DNA from: Stutzerimonas degradans
GTDB taxonomy: Bacteria; Pseudomonadota; Gammaproteobacteria; Pseudomonadales; Pseudomonadaceae
Assembly (NCBI RefSeq): GCF_024448505.1
Contig: NZ_JAMOHV010000005.1
Span: forward strand, 62,001-126,000
DNA: 64,000 nucleotides
Reading direction: 5' to 3'
How positions within the stretch are numbered: the first letter of the stretch is position 1; every line of letters starts with the position of its first letter. The notes under the pieces were generated by a model. The model was not told where the DNA came from. It saw only the letters and a list, made by a program, of their open reading frames with translations, and did no database searches. This document shows positions 50,999 through 61,196 of this stretch, one piece after another. The position numbers and the translations under genes were made by a program.

Positions 50999-51589
50999 TT
51001 GACTAAAACCCAATCGACCATCCCGCGCTACGATCCTCGCCAACTCAGCGATGAAGAGTTGGTGCAATATGCCCGCGTCGAGTTGTTTCATATAACTCGG
51101 GCATATGAGGAGTTGATGCGTCGCTACCAGCGCACCCTGTTCAATGTCTGTGCGCGTTATTTGGGCAACGATCGGGACGCCGACGATGTTTGTCAGGAGG
51201 TCATGCTCAAGGTTTTGTATGGCCTGAAGAACTTTGAAGGAAAATCGAAGTTCAAGACCTGGCTATATAGCATTACTTATAATGAATGCATTACCCAGTA
51301 TCGCAAGGAGCGGCGCAAGCGCCGCCTGCTCGATGCGCTTAGCCTAGACCCGCTCGAAGAAGCCTCCGAAGAGAAAGCGCCTCGTGTTGAGGAGAAGGGC
51401 GGGCTTGATCGATGGCTAGTGCATGTCAATCCTATTGATCGGGAAATATTGGTGCTGCGATTTGTCGCAGAACTGGAATTTCAGGAAATCGCCGACATAA
51501 TGCATATGGGATTAAGTGCAACGAAGATGCGCTACAAGCGTGCATTGGATAAACTAAGAGAAAATTTTTCCGAACCAATCGAAACTTAA
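50999..51589 (+). CDS. sigX: ECF sigma factor SigX
   Basis: A sigma factor of about 196 residues. Region 2 includes RYLGNDRDADDVCQEVMLKV and FKTWLYSITYNECITQYRKE; region 4 has FQEIADIMHMGLSATKMRYKRAL. It controls oprF, fatty-acid synthesis and envelope-stress genes in pseudomonads. No ATG exists near the family N-terminus. TTG codons at 50999 and 50981 are the candidates; I take 50999 because TKTQSTIPRYDPRQL aligns best with known starts. No anti-sigma gene follows, which is normal for SigX. Confidence 0.93.
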   Translation: MTKTQSTIPRYDPRQLSDEELVQYARVELFHITRAYEELMRRYQRTLFNVCARYLGNDRDADDVCQEVMLKVLYGLKNFEGKSKFKTWLYSITYNECITQYRKERRKRRLLDALSLDPLEEASEEKAPRVEEKGGLDRWLVHVNPIDREILVLRFVAELEFQEIADIMHMGLSATKMRYKRALDKLRENFSEPIET

Positions 51590-51687
51590 TGGGAAATGGT
51601 TGTCTTATCCGTAGCGAACAGCTTGGGCACAAGACAGCCGGTCTCCTTAGATTGTTCTGACTCTAACCACCAGATGGGGATTTACGG

Positions 51688-52677
51688 ATGAAACTTAAGA
51701 ATACCTTGGGCGTTGTGATTGGCTCGATGGTAGCCGCTACTTCGTTCGGCGCGCTGGCCCAGGGCCAGGGGGCTGTCGAGGTCGAAGCATTCGGTAAGCA
51801 CTATTTCTCCGATAGCTCGCGCGGCTTCGAAGACGAGGGCGAACTGTACGGCGCGGGCGCCAGCTATTTCCTGACCGACGACGTCTCGCTGGGTCTGTCG
51901 TATGGTGAATACCACGACGTAACCTCCGACAATCCGGTCAATGCTGACGGTCACAAAAACATCAAGGGCAGCTTGACCTCGCTGGACGCGGCTTACCACT
52001 TCGGCGCGCCGGGCGTTGGTCTGCGTCCGTACGTATCCGCTGGTGTGGCTCACCAGAGCATCGGCCAGGCCGCTCGCAGCGGTCGTGATCACAGCACCTA
52101 CGCCAACATCGGTGCCGGCCTGAAGTACTACTTCACCGAGAACCTGTTCGCCAAGGCGAGCGTGGACGGCATGCACAACATCGACCGCGGCGACTCCGAG
52201 TGGATGGCTGGCGTGGGCGTCGGTCTGAACTTCGGTGGCGGTGCGCGTCAGGTTGCGGCTGTCGAGCCGACTCCGGAGCCGGCACCGGCTCCGCTCGTCG
52301 ACACCGAGCCGGAACCGGCTCCGGAAGTGGTGCGTGTTGAGCTGGACGTGAAGTTCGACTTCGACAAGTCGCGCGTCCGTGAAGAAAGCTATGGCGATAT
52401 CAAGAACCTGGCTGACTTCATGCAGCAGTACCCGCAGACCAGCACCACCGTTGAAGGTCACACCGACTCCGTTGGTACCGATCAGTACAACCAGCGCCTG
52501 TCCGAGCGTCGCGCCGAAGCGGTTCGCGATGTTCTGGTCAACCAGTACGGCGTTGAAGGTGGTCGTGTGAATTCGGTGGGTTATGGTGAGTCTCGTCCGG
52601 TTGCGGACAACGCTACCGATGCAGGCCGTCAGATCAACCGTCGTGTTGAAGCTGAAGTGGAAGCTCAGGTTAAGTAA
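51688..52677 (+). CDS. oprF: major outer membrane porin OprF (OmpA family)
   Basis: A 329-residue outer-membrane protein with a signal peptide to about residue 24. An eight-strand beta-barrel domain extends to about 185, then a proline-rich hinge (PEPAPAPLVDTEPEPAPE). The peptidoglycan-binding OmpA domain has FDFDKSRVR, VEGHTDSVGT and YNQRLSERRAEAVRD. There are no cysteines, although P. aeruginosa OprF has four in its central loop. It follows sigX by about 100 bases, where a SigX-dependent promoter is expected; I could not define the boxes with confidence. Confidence 0.96.
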   Translation: MKLKNTLGVVIGSMVAATSFGALAQGQGAVEVEAFGKHYFSDSSRGFEDEGELYGAGASYFLTDDVSLGLSYGEYHDVTSDNPVNADGHKNIKGSLTSLDAAYHFGAPGVGLRPYVSAGVAHQSIGQAARSGRDHSTYANIGAGLKYYFTENLFAKASVDGMHNIDRGDSEWMAGVGVGLNFGGGARQVAAVEPTPEPAPAPLVDTEPEPAPEVVRVELDVKFDFDKSRVREESYGDIKNLADFMQQYPQTSTTVEGHTDSVGTDQYNQRLSERRAEAVRDVLVNQYGVEGGRVNSVGYGESRPVADNATDAGRQINRRVEAEVEAQVK

Positions 52678-52737
52678 TCTGAGTATTCTGGTGAAGCCGA
52701 CTCTAGGGTAGCCTCTCTGCTCTGTCGGTCTTAGCCC

Positions 52738-52775
52738 AAAAAACCGATGCCAGACTTCTGGCATCGGTTTTTTTG
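52738..52775. terminator. terminator of oprF
   Basis: A long stem, AAAAAACCGATGCCAGA (52738-52754) with TCTGGCATCGGTTTTTT, has a very short loop and a following T-run. It is a strong terminator fitting an abundant mRNA. Confidence 0.92.
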
Positions 52776-52873
52776 TGCTTGATTTCTATAGCGGTAAGCT
52801 CAGCAGAGGTTTGGCGAGGTGCTCTTTGGCAATTAATACCGGGTCTTTCGTTCTTGCATGTTCGCTGAGCATA

Positions 52874-52904
52874 AAAAAACCCCGCCGAAGCGGGGTTTTT
52901 TTAT
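52874..52904. terminator. terminator of acnB (minus strand)
   Basis: A stem AAAAAACCCCG/CGGGGTTTTTT with a CCGAAG loop lies just after the acnB stop. The A/T symmetry lets it work in both directions, as a second barrier after oprF. Confidence 0.9.
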
Positions 52905-52913
52905 TTCACGACG

Positions 52914-55523
52914 TCAGACTTCGATAACTTGGATCTTCGCTTTTTCCGCAGCCTCACGGAACTCGGCGATCTGGTCGAAGCTCAGGTAGCGGTAGACGTC
53001 GGCAGCCATGCTGTCGATGTCCTTCGCGTAGGCCATGTATTCCTCGACGGTCGGCAGCTTGCCGATGATCGAAGCGACCGCTGCCAGTTCGGCGGAGGCC
53101 AGGAATACGTCGGTGGCGTCGCCCAGACGGTTCGGGAAGTTACGGGTCGAGGTGGAGACCACGGTCGAACCGGTCTGTACGCGAGCCTGGTTACCCATGC
53201 ACAGCGAGCAACCCGGCATTTCCATGCGCGCGCCGGCCTTGCCGTAGATGCCGTAGTAGCCTTCTTCGGTCAGCTGGTGGGCGTCCATCTTGGTCGGCGG
53301 AGCCAGCCACAGACGGGTCGGAATGCCACCCTTGACCTTGTCCAGCAGCTTGCCGGCGGCGCGGAAGTGACCGATGTTGGTCATGCAGGAGCCAATGAAC
53401 ACTTCATCGATCTTGCGGCCTTGAACGCTGGACAGCAGACGGGCGTCGTCCGGGTCGTTCGGGGCGCACAGGATCGGCTCCTTGACGTCGGCCAGATCGA
53501 TCTCGATAACGGCTGCGTATTCGGCGTCCTTGTCGGCTTCCAGCAGTTCCGGCTTGGCCAGCCAGGCTTCCATCGCCTGGGCGCGACGCTCCAGGGTGCG
53601 GGCATCGCCGTAGCCTTCGCTGATCATCCAGCGCAGCAGGGTGATGTTGGACTTCAGGTACTCGGCGATCGAGTCTTCCGGCAGCTTGATGGTGCAACCG
53701 GCAGCCGAACGTTCGGCGGAGGCGTCGGACAGTTCGAAGGCTTGTTCGACGGTCAGACCGGTCAGACCTTCGATTTCCAGGATACGGCCGGAGAAGATGT
53801 TCTTCTTGCCCTTCTTCTCGACAGTCAGCAGGCCCTGCTGAATGGCGTAGTAGGGGATGGCATGCACCAGGTCACGCAGGGTGATACCGGGCTGCATCTT
53901 GCCCTTGAAGCGCACCAGCACGGATTCCGGCATGTCCAGCGGCATGACGCCGGTGGCGGCGGCGAAGGCCACCAGGCCGGAACCGGCCGGGAAGGAGATG
54001 CCGATCGGGAAGCGGGTGTGCGAGTCGCCGCCGGTGCCGACGGTGTCGGGCAGAAGCATGCGGTTCAGCCAGCTGTGGATAATGCCGTCACCCGGACGCA
54101 GGGACACGCCACCGCGGTTCATGATGAAGTCGGGCAGGGTGTGGTGGGTGTTGACGTCGATGGGCTTCGGATAGGCGGCGGTGTGGCAGAAGGACTGCAT
54201 CACCAGGTCGGCGGAGAAGCCCAGGCAAGCCAGGTCCTTCAGCTCGTCGCGGGTCATCGGGCCGGTGGTGTCCTGGGAACCGACGGTGGTCATCTTCGGT
54301 TCGCAGTAGGTGCCCGGGCGCACGCCCTGGCCTTCCGGCAGACCGCAGGCGCGGCCGACCATCTTCTGGGCGAGGGTGAAGCCCTTGCCGCTGTCAGCCG
54401 GCGCTTCCGGCTTCTTGAACAGGGTGGACGGAGCCAGACCCAGCTCGGCGCGGGCCTTCTCGGTCAGGCCGCGGCCGATGATCAGCGGGATACGGCCGCC
54501 GGCGCGAACTTCGTCCAGCAGTACGTCGGTCTTCAGTTGGAAGGTGGTGACCAGCTCGTTGCTGTCGTGACGACGGACTTCGCCCTTGTACGGGTACACG
54601 TCGATGACGTCGCCCATGGCCAGGTTGGTGCAGTCGAACTCGATCGGCAGGGCGCCGGCGTCTTCCATAGTGTTGTAGAAGATCGGGGCGATCTTGGTGC
54701 CGAAGCAGAAACCACCGGCGCGCTTGTTCGGCACGTACGGGATGTCGTCACCGAAGAACCACAGCACGGAGTTGGTGGCGGACTTGCGGGAAGAACCGGT
54801 ACCGACTACGTCGCCGACGTAGGCAACCGGGAAACCCTTGGCCTTCAGTGCTTCCATCTGCTTGATGGGGCCGACCGAGCCGGGAGCGTCCGGGTTGATG
54901 CCGTCGCGAGCCATCTTCAGCATGGCCAGGGCGTGCAGCGGGATGTCCGGGCGCGACCAGGCATCAGGAGCCGGGGACAGGTCGTCGGTGTTGGTTTCGC
55001 CGGTGACCTTGAACACGGACAGGGTGATCTTTTCAGCCAGCGCCGGGCGGTTCTGGAACCACTCGCCTTCGGCCCAGGACTTCAGCACGGCCTGAGCGGC
55101 GGCGTTGCCCTTCTTGGCGCGCTCGGCGACGTCGTGGAAGGCGTCGAACATCAGCAGGGTGTGCTTCAGCTGTTCGGCGGTGACGTTGGCCAGTTCGGGG
55201 CTGTCCAGCAGCTCGACCAGGGTGGCGATGTTGTAACCGCCCTGCATGGTGCCCAGCAGCTCAACTGCGCGCTGCTTGTCGATCAGCGGGGAAGTGGCTT
55301 CACCCTTGGCGATGGCGGAGAGGAAGCCGGCCTTGACGTAGGCGGCTTCGTCGACGCCCGCGGGAACGCGGTTGGTGATCAGGTCAAGCAGGAATTCTTC
55401 TTCGCCAGCCGGTGGGTTCTTCAGCAGCTCGATCAGGCCTGCGGTCTGTTCGGCGTTCAGCGGCTGGGGCACGACGCCCTGGGCGGCACGCTCTTCTACG
55501 TGTTTGCGATAGGCTTCAAGCAC
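52914..55523 (-). CDS. acnB: aconitate hydratase B (bifunctional with 2-methylisocitrate dehydratase activity)
   Basis: An 869-residue aconitase of the AcnB class. The N-terminal HEAT-like domain starts [14 protein letters not shown]; the swivel domain follows, then the catalytic core with cluster cysteines in [12 protein letters not shown] and CSLCMGNQ. It runs citrate to isocitrate in the TCA cycle. In the methylcitrate cycle it can hydrate 2-methyl-cis-aconitate from PrpF. The start is GTG at 55523, preceded by GAGGG. The longer frame upstream crosses a nested inverted repeat and is not real. Confidence 0.97.
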   Translation of the reverse strand: MLEAYRKHVEERAAQGVVPQPLNAEQTAGLIELLKNPPAGEEEFLLDLITNRVPAGVDEAAYVKAGFLSAIAKGEATSPLIDKQRAVELLGTMQGGYNIATLVELLDSPELANVTAEQLKHTLLMFDAFHDVAERAKKGNAAAQAVLKSWAEGEWFQNRPALAEKITLSVFKVTGETNTDDLSPAPDAWSRPDIPLHALAMLKMARDGINPDAPGSVGPIKQMEALKAKGFPVAYVGDVVGTGSSRKSATNSVLWFFGDDIPYVPNKRAGGFCFGTKIAPIFYNTMEDAGALPIEFDCTNLAMGDVIDVYPYKGEVRRHDSNELVTTFQLKTDVLLDEVRAGGRIPLIIGRGLTEKARAELGLAPSTLFKKPEAPADSGKGFTLAQKMVGRACGLPEGQGVRPGTYCEPKMTTVGSQDTTGPMTRDELKDLACLGFSADLVMQSFCHTAAYPKPIDVNTHHTLPDFIMNRGGVSLRPGDGIIHSWLNRMLLPDTVGTGGDSHTRFPIGISFPAGSGLVAFAAATGVMPLDMPESVLVRFKGKMQPGITLRDLVHAIPYYAIQQGLLTVEKKGKKNIFSGRILEIEGLTGLTVEQAFELSDASAERSAAGCTIKLPEDSIAEYLKSNITLLRWMISEGYGDARTLERRAQAMEAWLAKPELLEADKDAEYAAVIEIDLADVKEPILCAPNDPDDARLLSSVQGRKIDEVFIGSCMTNIGHFRAAGKLLDKVKGGIPTRLWLAPPTKMDAHQLTEEGYYGIYGKAGARMEMPGCSLCMGNQARVQTGSTVVSTSTRNFPNRLGDATDVFLASAELAAVASIIGKLPTVEEYMAYAKDIDSMAADVYRYLSFDQIAEFREAAEKAKIQVIEV

Positions 55524-55925
55524 AGTTTTACCCTCATCATTGGTCCCTTGGGAGTTTCGGGACGCGCGTCCGGAAGCTGTTTTCAAAGTTTTACGCCGGC
55601 TGAGGTGGCCGGGTTGGCAGTAATGAGGGTCTGCCCACCCGGCGTGTGACCGGACCAACTGTGCTCGTGACGCTTTGAAAACAGCTTCGTGTGGAGTAGG
55701 CGCCGAAAACGGCGGGCCAATACTACTGGAACGGGCCTGTAAAGTTAAGTCGAATGCCGCGCGCCGCTTGGCTTCTGGCGTCCGGACATATGCTGGCCGC
55801 GATGCTCTCGAGCGCGCGGTGCGTGGGCTTTCGAGCGGGTTTGCAGTCTTGACGTTGATCATCCCGGATGACCACGGTTGGACAAAAGTCTAAGATGCGC
55901 GGCCGATTTGTCGCTGGGTGGCGCC
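55524..55925. other. 402-bp divergent intergenic region between acnB and DUF1289 gene
   Basis: It must hold the acnB promoter and leader on one strand and the DUF1289 promoter on the other. It also contains the nested inverted repeat listed separately. A plus-strand frame (55675-55893) opens inside the repeat from a TTG and is not convincing. I see no further structure. Confidence 0.5.
55573..55688. repeat. nested inverted repeat in the acnB leader region
   Basis: The outer perfect 16-bp arms are GAAGCTGTTTTCAAAG (55573-55588) and its complement (55673-55688). The inner arms at 55608-55620 and 55631-55643 match in 12 of 13 positions. The centre lies about 107 bases upstream of the acnB start codon. 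It may be a structured 5' leader, a regulator site, or a small palindromic mobile element similar in size to the one at 18.7 kb but different in sequence. Confidence 0.75.
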
Positions 55926-56402
55926 ATGTCCAATCAACGTATCCAGACTCCTTGCGTGGGCCTTTGCTCTACGGTTTACGGCGATCTCGTCTGTCGTGGG
56001 TGCAAGCGCTTTCACCAAGAGGTGGTGAATTGGAATGCCTATCGGGACGAAGAGAAACGGGCGGTCTGGCGGAGGCTGGAAACCCTGCTGGCGCAGGTGA
56101 TGGCGGCGAAGGTGGATGTGTTCGATGCGGACCTGCTGCGCCGGCAACTGGAGTCACGCCAGATTCGTTTCGTGGCCGAACAATCTCCTTACTGTTGGGC
56201 GTATCAGCTTATTGCGCGCGGCTCGCGTGTCATTCAGCAGATCGAGGCGTATGGCGTGGTGGTGTTGCCCGAGTTTCGTCAGTGGTCATTGCCGCAGTTG
56301 CGCGATGCCATCGACCGTGAGTTCTTCCTGCTTTCCGAGGCGCATTACGAGCGTTACATGGCTCCGCGCTTTCTCGCTCCACGCGCCGATCGGTTTGCCT
56401 AG
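55926..56402 (+). CDS. DUF1289 domain-containing protein
   Basis: A 158-residue protein. The N-terminal DUF1289 motif TPCVGLCSTVYGDLVCRGCKRF has four cysteines (a likely metal or cluster site), followed by EVVNWNAYRDEEK. A longer C-terminal part of about 90 residues is typical of the Pseudomonas versions and not of the 60-residue minimal ones. The ATG at 55926 is chosen because the domain begins right after it. Its function is unknown. It is divergent from acnB. Confidence 0.88.
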   Translation: MSNQRIQTPCVGLCSTVYGDLVCRGCKRFHQEVVNWNAYRDEEKRAVWRRLETLLAQVMAAKVDVFDADLLRRQLESRQIRFVAEQSPYCWAYQLIARGSRVIQQIEAYGVVVLPEFRQWSLPQLRDAIDREFFLLSEAHYERYMAPRFLAPRADRFA

Positions 56403-56433
56403 CGCCGGCCGCTACGGGCGGCCGGCACGGAGG

Positions 56434-57294
56434 TCAATGGCGGACCAACTCTTCCAGATGGTCGATGATTTCATCGGGCTTGAGTACGAGGACATCGCTT
56501 TCCAGTGTGTCGAGCACCACTTCAGCGGTGTTGCCCATCAGTGCGCCGGAAAAGCCGGTTCGCGCCACTGTGCCGATGACGGTCACTGCCGCCTGCAACT
56601 GGTGGCAGATACGCGGAATCAGCGCATCGGCAGGGCCTTCTTCGATGTGCAGCTGCGTGTCGGGGATGTCGTAGTCGGCCTGGAAACGCTTGCAGGCCTC
56701 ACGGTAACGCGCCTCGATGGTTTCCTTCAGTTGGAATGCCGGATCGGCGGCCGACAGCATGGCTGACGGGTGTGCGCTGATGACGTGCAGTTGCCCGTCG
56801 GCGAGGCCGGCTATCTCGTAACCGTGACTGACGATGGTCGCATGCAGCGTACGGTGCTCGAGATCGGCATTGCCGACGTCGACGGCAGCCAAGATGTTGC
56901 GGCCTTTCCAGGGCGTATCGGTTTTCACCATGAGCACGGGGCAGGGGCAATAGCGCAGCAGCTTCCAGTCTTCGGGGGTAAGCAGTGCGCGTTTGAGCGG
57001 GCTGTCCGGAACATGCTGCTTGATCACCAGGCCGCAGCCTTCGGCTTGCTGCACGGTGATGATGGTCTGGTGAAGATTCTCGTGCCACGCCTGCTGGACG
57101 CTGACTTGATGGCCTTCGCTTGTCAGTCGCTCGCGCAGCGATTCGAGATAAGCGCCGTGATCGTGCTTGTTGTCGCAGACCAGCAGATGCAGACGTGACT
57201 GACTGACGCTGGAGATCAGGTGGGCGCGCTTGAGTGCCAGCGAATCTGGATGGTTAGGGTCAATTACCACGAGAATGCAGCGAATGGCCAACAT
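56434..57294 (-). CDS. universal stress protein, tandem UspA domains (UspE-like)
   Basis: A 286-residue protein with two Usp domains. The first begins MLAIRCILVVIDPNHPDS; the second, from about residue 140, has ILAAVDVGN and ends with the ATP-loop-like VIGTVARTGFSGALMGNTAE. The glycine-rich loop and the ending VLVLKPDE are well kept only in the second copy, so the first may be structural. The ATG at 57294 has CGGAG upstream; the longer frame begins at a TTG without one. It is a single gene divergent from miaE. Confidence 0.9.
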   Translation of the reverse strand: MLAIRCILVVIDPNHPDSLALKRAHLISSVSQSRLHLLVCDNKHDHGAYLESLRERLTSEGHQVSVQQAWHENLHQTIITVQQAEGCGLVIKQHVPDSPLKRALLTPEDWKLLRYCPCPVLMVKTDTPWKGRNILAAVDVGNADLEHRTLHATIVSHGYEIAGLADGQLHVISAHPSAMLSAADPAFQLKETIEARYREACKRFQADYDIPDTQLHIEEGPADALIPRICHQLQAAVTVIGTVARTGFSGALMGNTAEVVLDTLESDVLVLKPDEIIDHLEELVRH

Positions 57295-57504
57295 GTTCGG
57301 CTCCGTTTCCTGGATGCGGTTGCTCAACTATAGACAAGCCGGCGGCGTTGGCGCTGATGTAAATCAAGCGGAGCTGGCCGGGCCGCGGGGCATTCGTATA
57401 ATGCACGCCGCCAAACGGCCCGGACGCATTACGGCTGCCGGTTTCGGGCGTGAATATCGGTTATGACACCGAAACAATCAGACATCACGACGAGGAGGGC
57501 GGCT

Positions 57505-58110
57505 GTGCTGCCTGAAATACACGAATTCCTGGGCTGTCGGACGCCTGACGCATGGGTCGCTTCTGCCCTGGATCAGCAGGATGTGATGCTGCTCGATCAC
57601 AAGAACTGCGAATTCAAGGCCGCCTCCACCGCGCTGAGCCTGATTGCCCGTTACGGCCAGCACTTGGATCTGATCAACTACATGTCCCGTCTGGCGCGCG
57701 AAGAGCTGGTGCATCACGAGCAGGTGCTGAGGCTTCTCAAGCGCCGCAAGATCGCTCTGCGTCCCGTCTCGGCCAGTCGCTACGCGTCCGGGCTTCGCGC
57801 CGTCGTGCGTACTCATGAGCCGCACAAGCTGACGGATACGCTGGTGGTCGGGGCTTTCATCGAGGCGCGTTCATGCGAACGCTTCGAGGCGATGGTGCCG
57901 CACCTGGATGAGGAGCTGGGCCGGTTCTATTTTGGCCTGCTGAAGTCGGAGGCGCGGCACTTCCAGAATTACCTGCGCTTCGCCTACCAGTACGGGGAGG
58001 CCGCCGATGTCGATCGCTCGATCGAACGGGTGCGCTTGGTTGAGCGGGAATTGATCGAGAGCCCGGACAGCGAATTCCGCTTTCACAGCGGAGTGCCGCT
58101 CGCGGCCTGA
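57505..58110 (+). CDS. miaE: tRNA-(ms2io6A37) hydroxylase
   Basis: A 201-residue non-haem diiron enzyme that hydroxylates the isopentenyl group of ms2i6A at tRNA position 37. Iron ligands of the ferritin-like fold lie in NCEFKAAS, REELVHHEQ, GAFIEARSCERF and SEARHFQNY. I choose the GTG at 57505 because GAGGAGG lies seven bases upstream and the encoded LPEIHEFLGC is the usual family start. The ATG at 57463 would add 14 residues without a ribosome site. Confidence 0.92.
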   Translation: MLPEIHEFLGCRTPDAWVASALDQQDVMLLDHKNCEFKAASTALSLIARYGQHLDLINYMSRLAREELVHHEQVLRLLKRRKIALRPVSASRYASGLRAVVRTHEPHKLTDTLVVGAFIEARSCERFEAMVPHLDEELGRFYFGLLKSEARHFQNYLRFAYQYGEAADVDRSIERVRLVERELIESPDSEFRFHSGVPLAA

Positions 58111-58114
58111 GGCG

Positions 58115-58837
58115 TCAGGCCAGTTCGAATGGGGCTTGGTTGAAGCCCTGCTCGTCGATCTGTAGCGCCCAGCCTTGCCGATCCCAATCCCCCAGCACGA
58201 TGCGTTGCGCTGGCTGGCCATCGAGCTCCAGCGCGTGGATGGCGGGGCGATGTGTATGGCCATGAATCAGGCGGCGCGCCCGATGTTCGCGCATGGCTCG
58301 CACGACTTCCTCGGGTGTCACGTCGATGATGTCGCTGGCCTTCATGCGGGTTTGCGTACGGCTTTCGTTGCGCAACTTGCGCGCCAGCTTCTGGCGCGTG
58401 GCCAGTGGCAGGTTGCGCAGGATGACCAGGGTGAGCGGGTTACGCAGCAGGCGCCGCAAGCGCATGTAACCCTCATCTCGGGTGCACAGACTGTCGCCGT
58501 GCATCAGCAGGGTGCGCTCGCCTTGTAGGCTCACCACCGTGGGGTCGGCCAGCAGTTCGCAGCCGGCGGCCCGGCAAAAATGTTTGCCGAGCATGAAATC
58601 GCGATTGCCGTGCATCAGATAGATGCGGGTGCCGCGTTCGCTCAGCGTGCGCAGGGCCTGCGCGATCGATCGCTGAAACGGCGTCATGGCATCGTCGCCG
58701 ATCCACACCTCGAAGAAATCGCCGAGGATGTACAGCGCTTCGGCCTGAGGCGCGCGCGTCTGGAGAAAATGCAGAAACGCCCGGGTGATATCCGGGCGTT
58801 CCTCTTCGAGATGCAGATCGGAGATCAGCAGGATCAC
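58115..58837 (-). CDS. lpxH: UDP-2,3-diacylglucosamine diphosphatase
   Basis: A 240-residue metallophosphoesterase of lipid A synthesis that releases UMP to give lipid X. Metal-binding motifs are [30 protein letters not shown] and [11 protein letters not shown]. The initiator is GTG at 58837, giving MILLISDLH. It starts six bases after the ppiB stop, so ppiB and lpxH form an operon, an arrangement I recall from other pseudomonads. Confidence 0.96.
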   Translation of the reverse strand: MILLISDLHLEEERPDITRAFLHFLQTRAPQAEALYILGDFFEVWIGDDAMTPFQRSIAQALRTLSERGTRIYLMHGNRDFMLGKHFCRAAGCELLADPTVVSLQGERTLLMHGDSLCTRDEGYMRLRRLLRNPLTLVILRNLPLATRQKLARKLRNESRTQTRMKASDIIDVTPEEVVRAMREHRARRLIHGHTHRPAIHALELDGQPAQRIVLGDWDRQGWALQIDEQGFNQAPFELA

Positions 58838-58843
58838 TCGACG

Positions 58844-59338
58844 TTACTCGACGATTTCTGCCTTCTCGATCACCACGTCGTCCACCGGGACGTCCTGATG
58901 GCCGGACTTCATGGTAGTAGCCACGCCCTTGATCTTCTCGACCACATCCATGCCCTCGGTCACTTCGCCGAACACGGCGTAACCCCAGCCCTGAACGGTT
59001 GGTGTGCTGTGATCGAGGAAGTCGTTGTCCTTGACGTTGATGAAAAACTGCGCAGAAGCCGAATGCGGCTCCATCGTGCGGGCCATCGCCAGGGTGCCGG
59101 TCTTGTTGGACAGGCCGTTGTTGGCCTCGTTCTTGATCGGCGCGCGGGTGGCTTTCTGCTTCATGCCCGGCTCGAAACCGCCGCCCTGGATCATGAAGTT
59201 GCCGATCACGCGATGGAAGATGGTGCCGTCGTAATGGCCGCTCTTCACGTATTCCTTGAAATTGGCCGTGGTTTCCGGCGCTTTGTCTTCGAACAGCTTG
59301 ACGGTGATGACGCCGTAGTTGGTATGCAGTTTGATCAT
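58844..59338 (-). CDS. ppiB: peptidyl-prolyl cis-trans isomerase B (cyclophilin)
   Basis: A 164-residue cytoplasmic cyclophilin. The family core [18 protein letters not shown] and the later [13 protein letters not shown] and [11 protein letters not shown] carry the active-site Arg, Phe and Gln. There is no signal peptide, unlike PpiA. The ATG at 59338 gives the standard MIKLHTNYG start. It is the first gene of the ppiB-lpxH operon and is divergent from glnS. Confidence 0.96.
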   Translation of the reverse strand: MIKLHTNYGVITVKLFEDKAPETTANFKEYVKSGHYDGTIFHRVIGNFMIQGGGFEPGMKQKATRAPIKNEANNGLSNKTGTLAMARTMEPHSASAQFFINVKDNDFLDHSTPTVQGWGYAVFGEVTEGMDVVEKIKGVATTMKSGHQDVPVDDVVIEKAEIVE

Positions 59339-59525
59339 GTGCAGAGTTCCGTTTCGATGGCGGGCAAAGAAGATGCGGCGGGCCACATCGAGGATGGTTC
59401 GCCGCCCCGCATGGCAGACGTACGCGAGGCGCTTTGCTCTGTCAGGGGGTTGACGGGTTCGCTATCATAAGCGCTTTGTTTTGGTCGGCCTACCCTGAGC
59501 CGCATCGCTGATCGCTAAGGACACC

Positions 59526-61196
59526 ATGAGCAAGCCAATCGTCGAAAAAGCCGCCAATTTCCTGCGCCCGATCGTTCAGGCTGACCTGGAAGCCGGCAAG
59601 CACGCCAAGATCATCACCCGCTTCCCGCCGGAGCCCAACGGCTACCTGCATATCGGCCACGCCAAGTCGATCTGCCTGAACTTCGGCCTGGCCGAGGAGT
59701 TCGGTGGTCAGTGCAACCTGCGCTTCGACGACACCAACCCGGCCAAGGAAGACCAGGAATACATCGATGCGATCAAGGCCGACGTCGAGTGGCTGGGCTT
59801 CAAGTGGGCCGGTGAAGAGCACTATGCCTCCGACTATTTCGACCAGCTGCACGAGTGGGCGATTTATCTGATCCAGGCCGGCAAGGCCTTCGTCTGCGAC
59901 CTCAATGCCGAGGAAATGCGCGCCTACCGCGGCAGCCTGACCGAGCCGGGCAAGAACAGCCCGTTCCGCGAGCGCAGTGTCGAGGAAAACCTCGACCTGT
60001 TCGCGCGCATGAAGGCCGGCGAGTTCCCTGACGGCGCCCGCTCGCTGCGCGCCAAGATCGACATGGCCTCGCCGAACATCAATCTGCGCGACCCCATCCT
60101 CTACCGCATCCGCCACGCCCATCACCACCAGACCGGTGACAAGTGGTGCATCTACCCGAGCTACGACTTCACCCACGGCCAGTCGGACGCCATCGAAGGC
60201 ATCACCCATTCGATCTGCACCCTGGAGTTCGAGGATCACCGCCCGCTGTACGAATGGTTCCTTGACAACCTGCCGGTGCCGGCCAAGCCGCGTCAGTACG
60301 AATTCGCCCGCCTCAACCTGAACTACACCATCACCAGCAAGCGCAAGCTCAAGCAGCTGGTCGATGAAGGCCACGTGAATGGTTGGGACGATCCGCGCAT
60401 GTCCACGCTGTCCGGCTTCCGCCGTCGTGGCTATACCCCGGCGTCGATCCGCAGCTTCTGCGACATGATCGGCGTCAACCGCGCCGGTGGCGTGGTGGAC
60501 ATGAGCATGCTGGAGTTCGCCATCCGCGAGGACCTGGACGCCAACGCCGCGCGCGCCATGTGCGTGCTCAAGCCGCTGAAAGTCGTCATCACCAATTACC
60601 CGGAAGGCCAGGTCGAGAACCTCGAGCTGCCGCGGCATCCCAAGCAGGACATGGGCGTGCGCGTGCTGCCGTTCTCCCGCGAGATCTACATCGACGCCAG
60701 CGACTTCGAGGAAGTCCCGCCGGCCGGCTACAAGCGCTTGATCCCCGGCGGCGAAGTGCGCCTGCGCGGCAGCTACGTGATCCGCGCCGACGAGGCAGTG
60801 AAGGACGAGAAGGGCAATATCGTCGAGCTGCGCTGCTCCTACGACGAGAACACCCTCGGCAAGAACCCGGAAGGCCGCAAGGTCAAGGGCGTGATCCACT
60901 GGGTGCCGGCCGCCGAAAGCGTCGAGTGCGAGGTGCGCCTGTACGACCGTCTGTTCAAGGCCGCTAACCCGGAAAAGACCGACGAGGAAGGCGGCAGCTT
61001 CCTCGACAACATCAACCCGGAATCGCTGGTGGTGCTCAAGGGTTGCCGCGCCGAACCGTCGCTGGCCAATGCCGCGCCGGAAGAGCGCTTCCAGTTCGAG
61101 CGCGAAGGCTACTTCTGCGCCGACCTGAAGGACTCCAAGCCGGGCGCCCCGGTGTTCAACCGTACCGTGACCCTGCGCGACTCCTGGGGGCAGTGA
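59526..61196 (+). CDS. glnS: glutaminyl-tRNA synthetase
   Basis: A 556-residue class I aminoacyl-tRNA synthetase. The HIGH motif is in [15 protein letters not shown] near residues 35-49, and the KMSKS equivalent appears as [10 protein letters not shown]. The C-terminal anticodon-binding beta-barrels run from about 340. The length equals the E. coli enzyme. The ATG follows AAGGACACC. Its TGA overlaps the ATG of cysS by one base, so the two synthetases are translationally coupled. Confidence 0.98.
   Translation: MSKPIVEKAANFLRPIVQADLEAGKHAKIITRFPPEPNGYLHIGHAKSICLNFGLAEEFGGQCNLRFDDTNPAKEDQEYIDAIKADVEWLGFKWAGEEHYASDYFDQLHEWAIYLIQAGKAFVCDLNAEEMRAYRGSLTEPGKNSPFRERSVEENLDLFARMKAGEFPDGARSLRAKIDMASPNINLRDPILYRIRHAHHHQTGDKWCIYPSYDFTHGQSDAIEGITHSICTLEFEDHRPLYEWFLDNLPVPAKPRQYEFARLNLNYTITSKRKLKQLVDEGHVNGWDDPRMSTLSGFRRRGYTPASIRSFCDMIGVNRAGGVVDMSMLEFAIREDLDANAARAMCVLKPLKVVITNYPEGQVENLELPRHPKQDMGVRVLPFSREIYIDASDFEEVPPAGYKRLIPGGEVRLRGSYVIRADEAVKDEKGNIVELRCSYDENTLGKNPEGRKVKGVIHWVPAAESVECEVRLYDRLFKAANPEKTDEEGGSFLDNINPESLVVLKGCRAEPSLANAAPEERFQFEREGYFCADLKDSKPGAPVFNRTVTLRDSWGQ

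Noticed and set aside
51590..51687. SigX promoter boxes upstream of oprF
   Set aside because: Expected from the literature, but I could not find -35 and -10 elements with convincing spacing by eye.
52929..55649. 906-codon open frame antisense to acnB
   Set aside because: Low-complexity composition, no motif, and full overlap with a conserved aconitase; an artefact of GC-rich third positions.
55675..55893. 72-codon plus-strand frame in the acnB/DUF1289 gap
   Set aside because: It opens from a TTG within an inverted repeat with no ribosome site and overlaps the DUF1289 start region.
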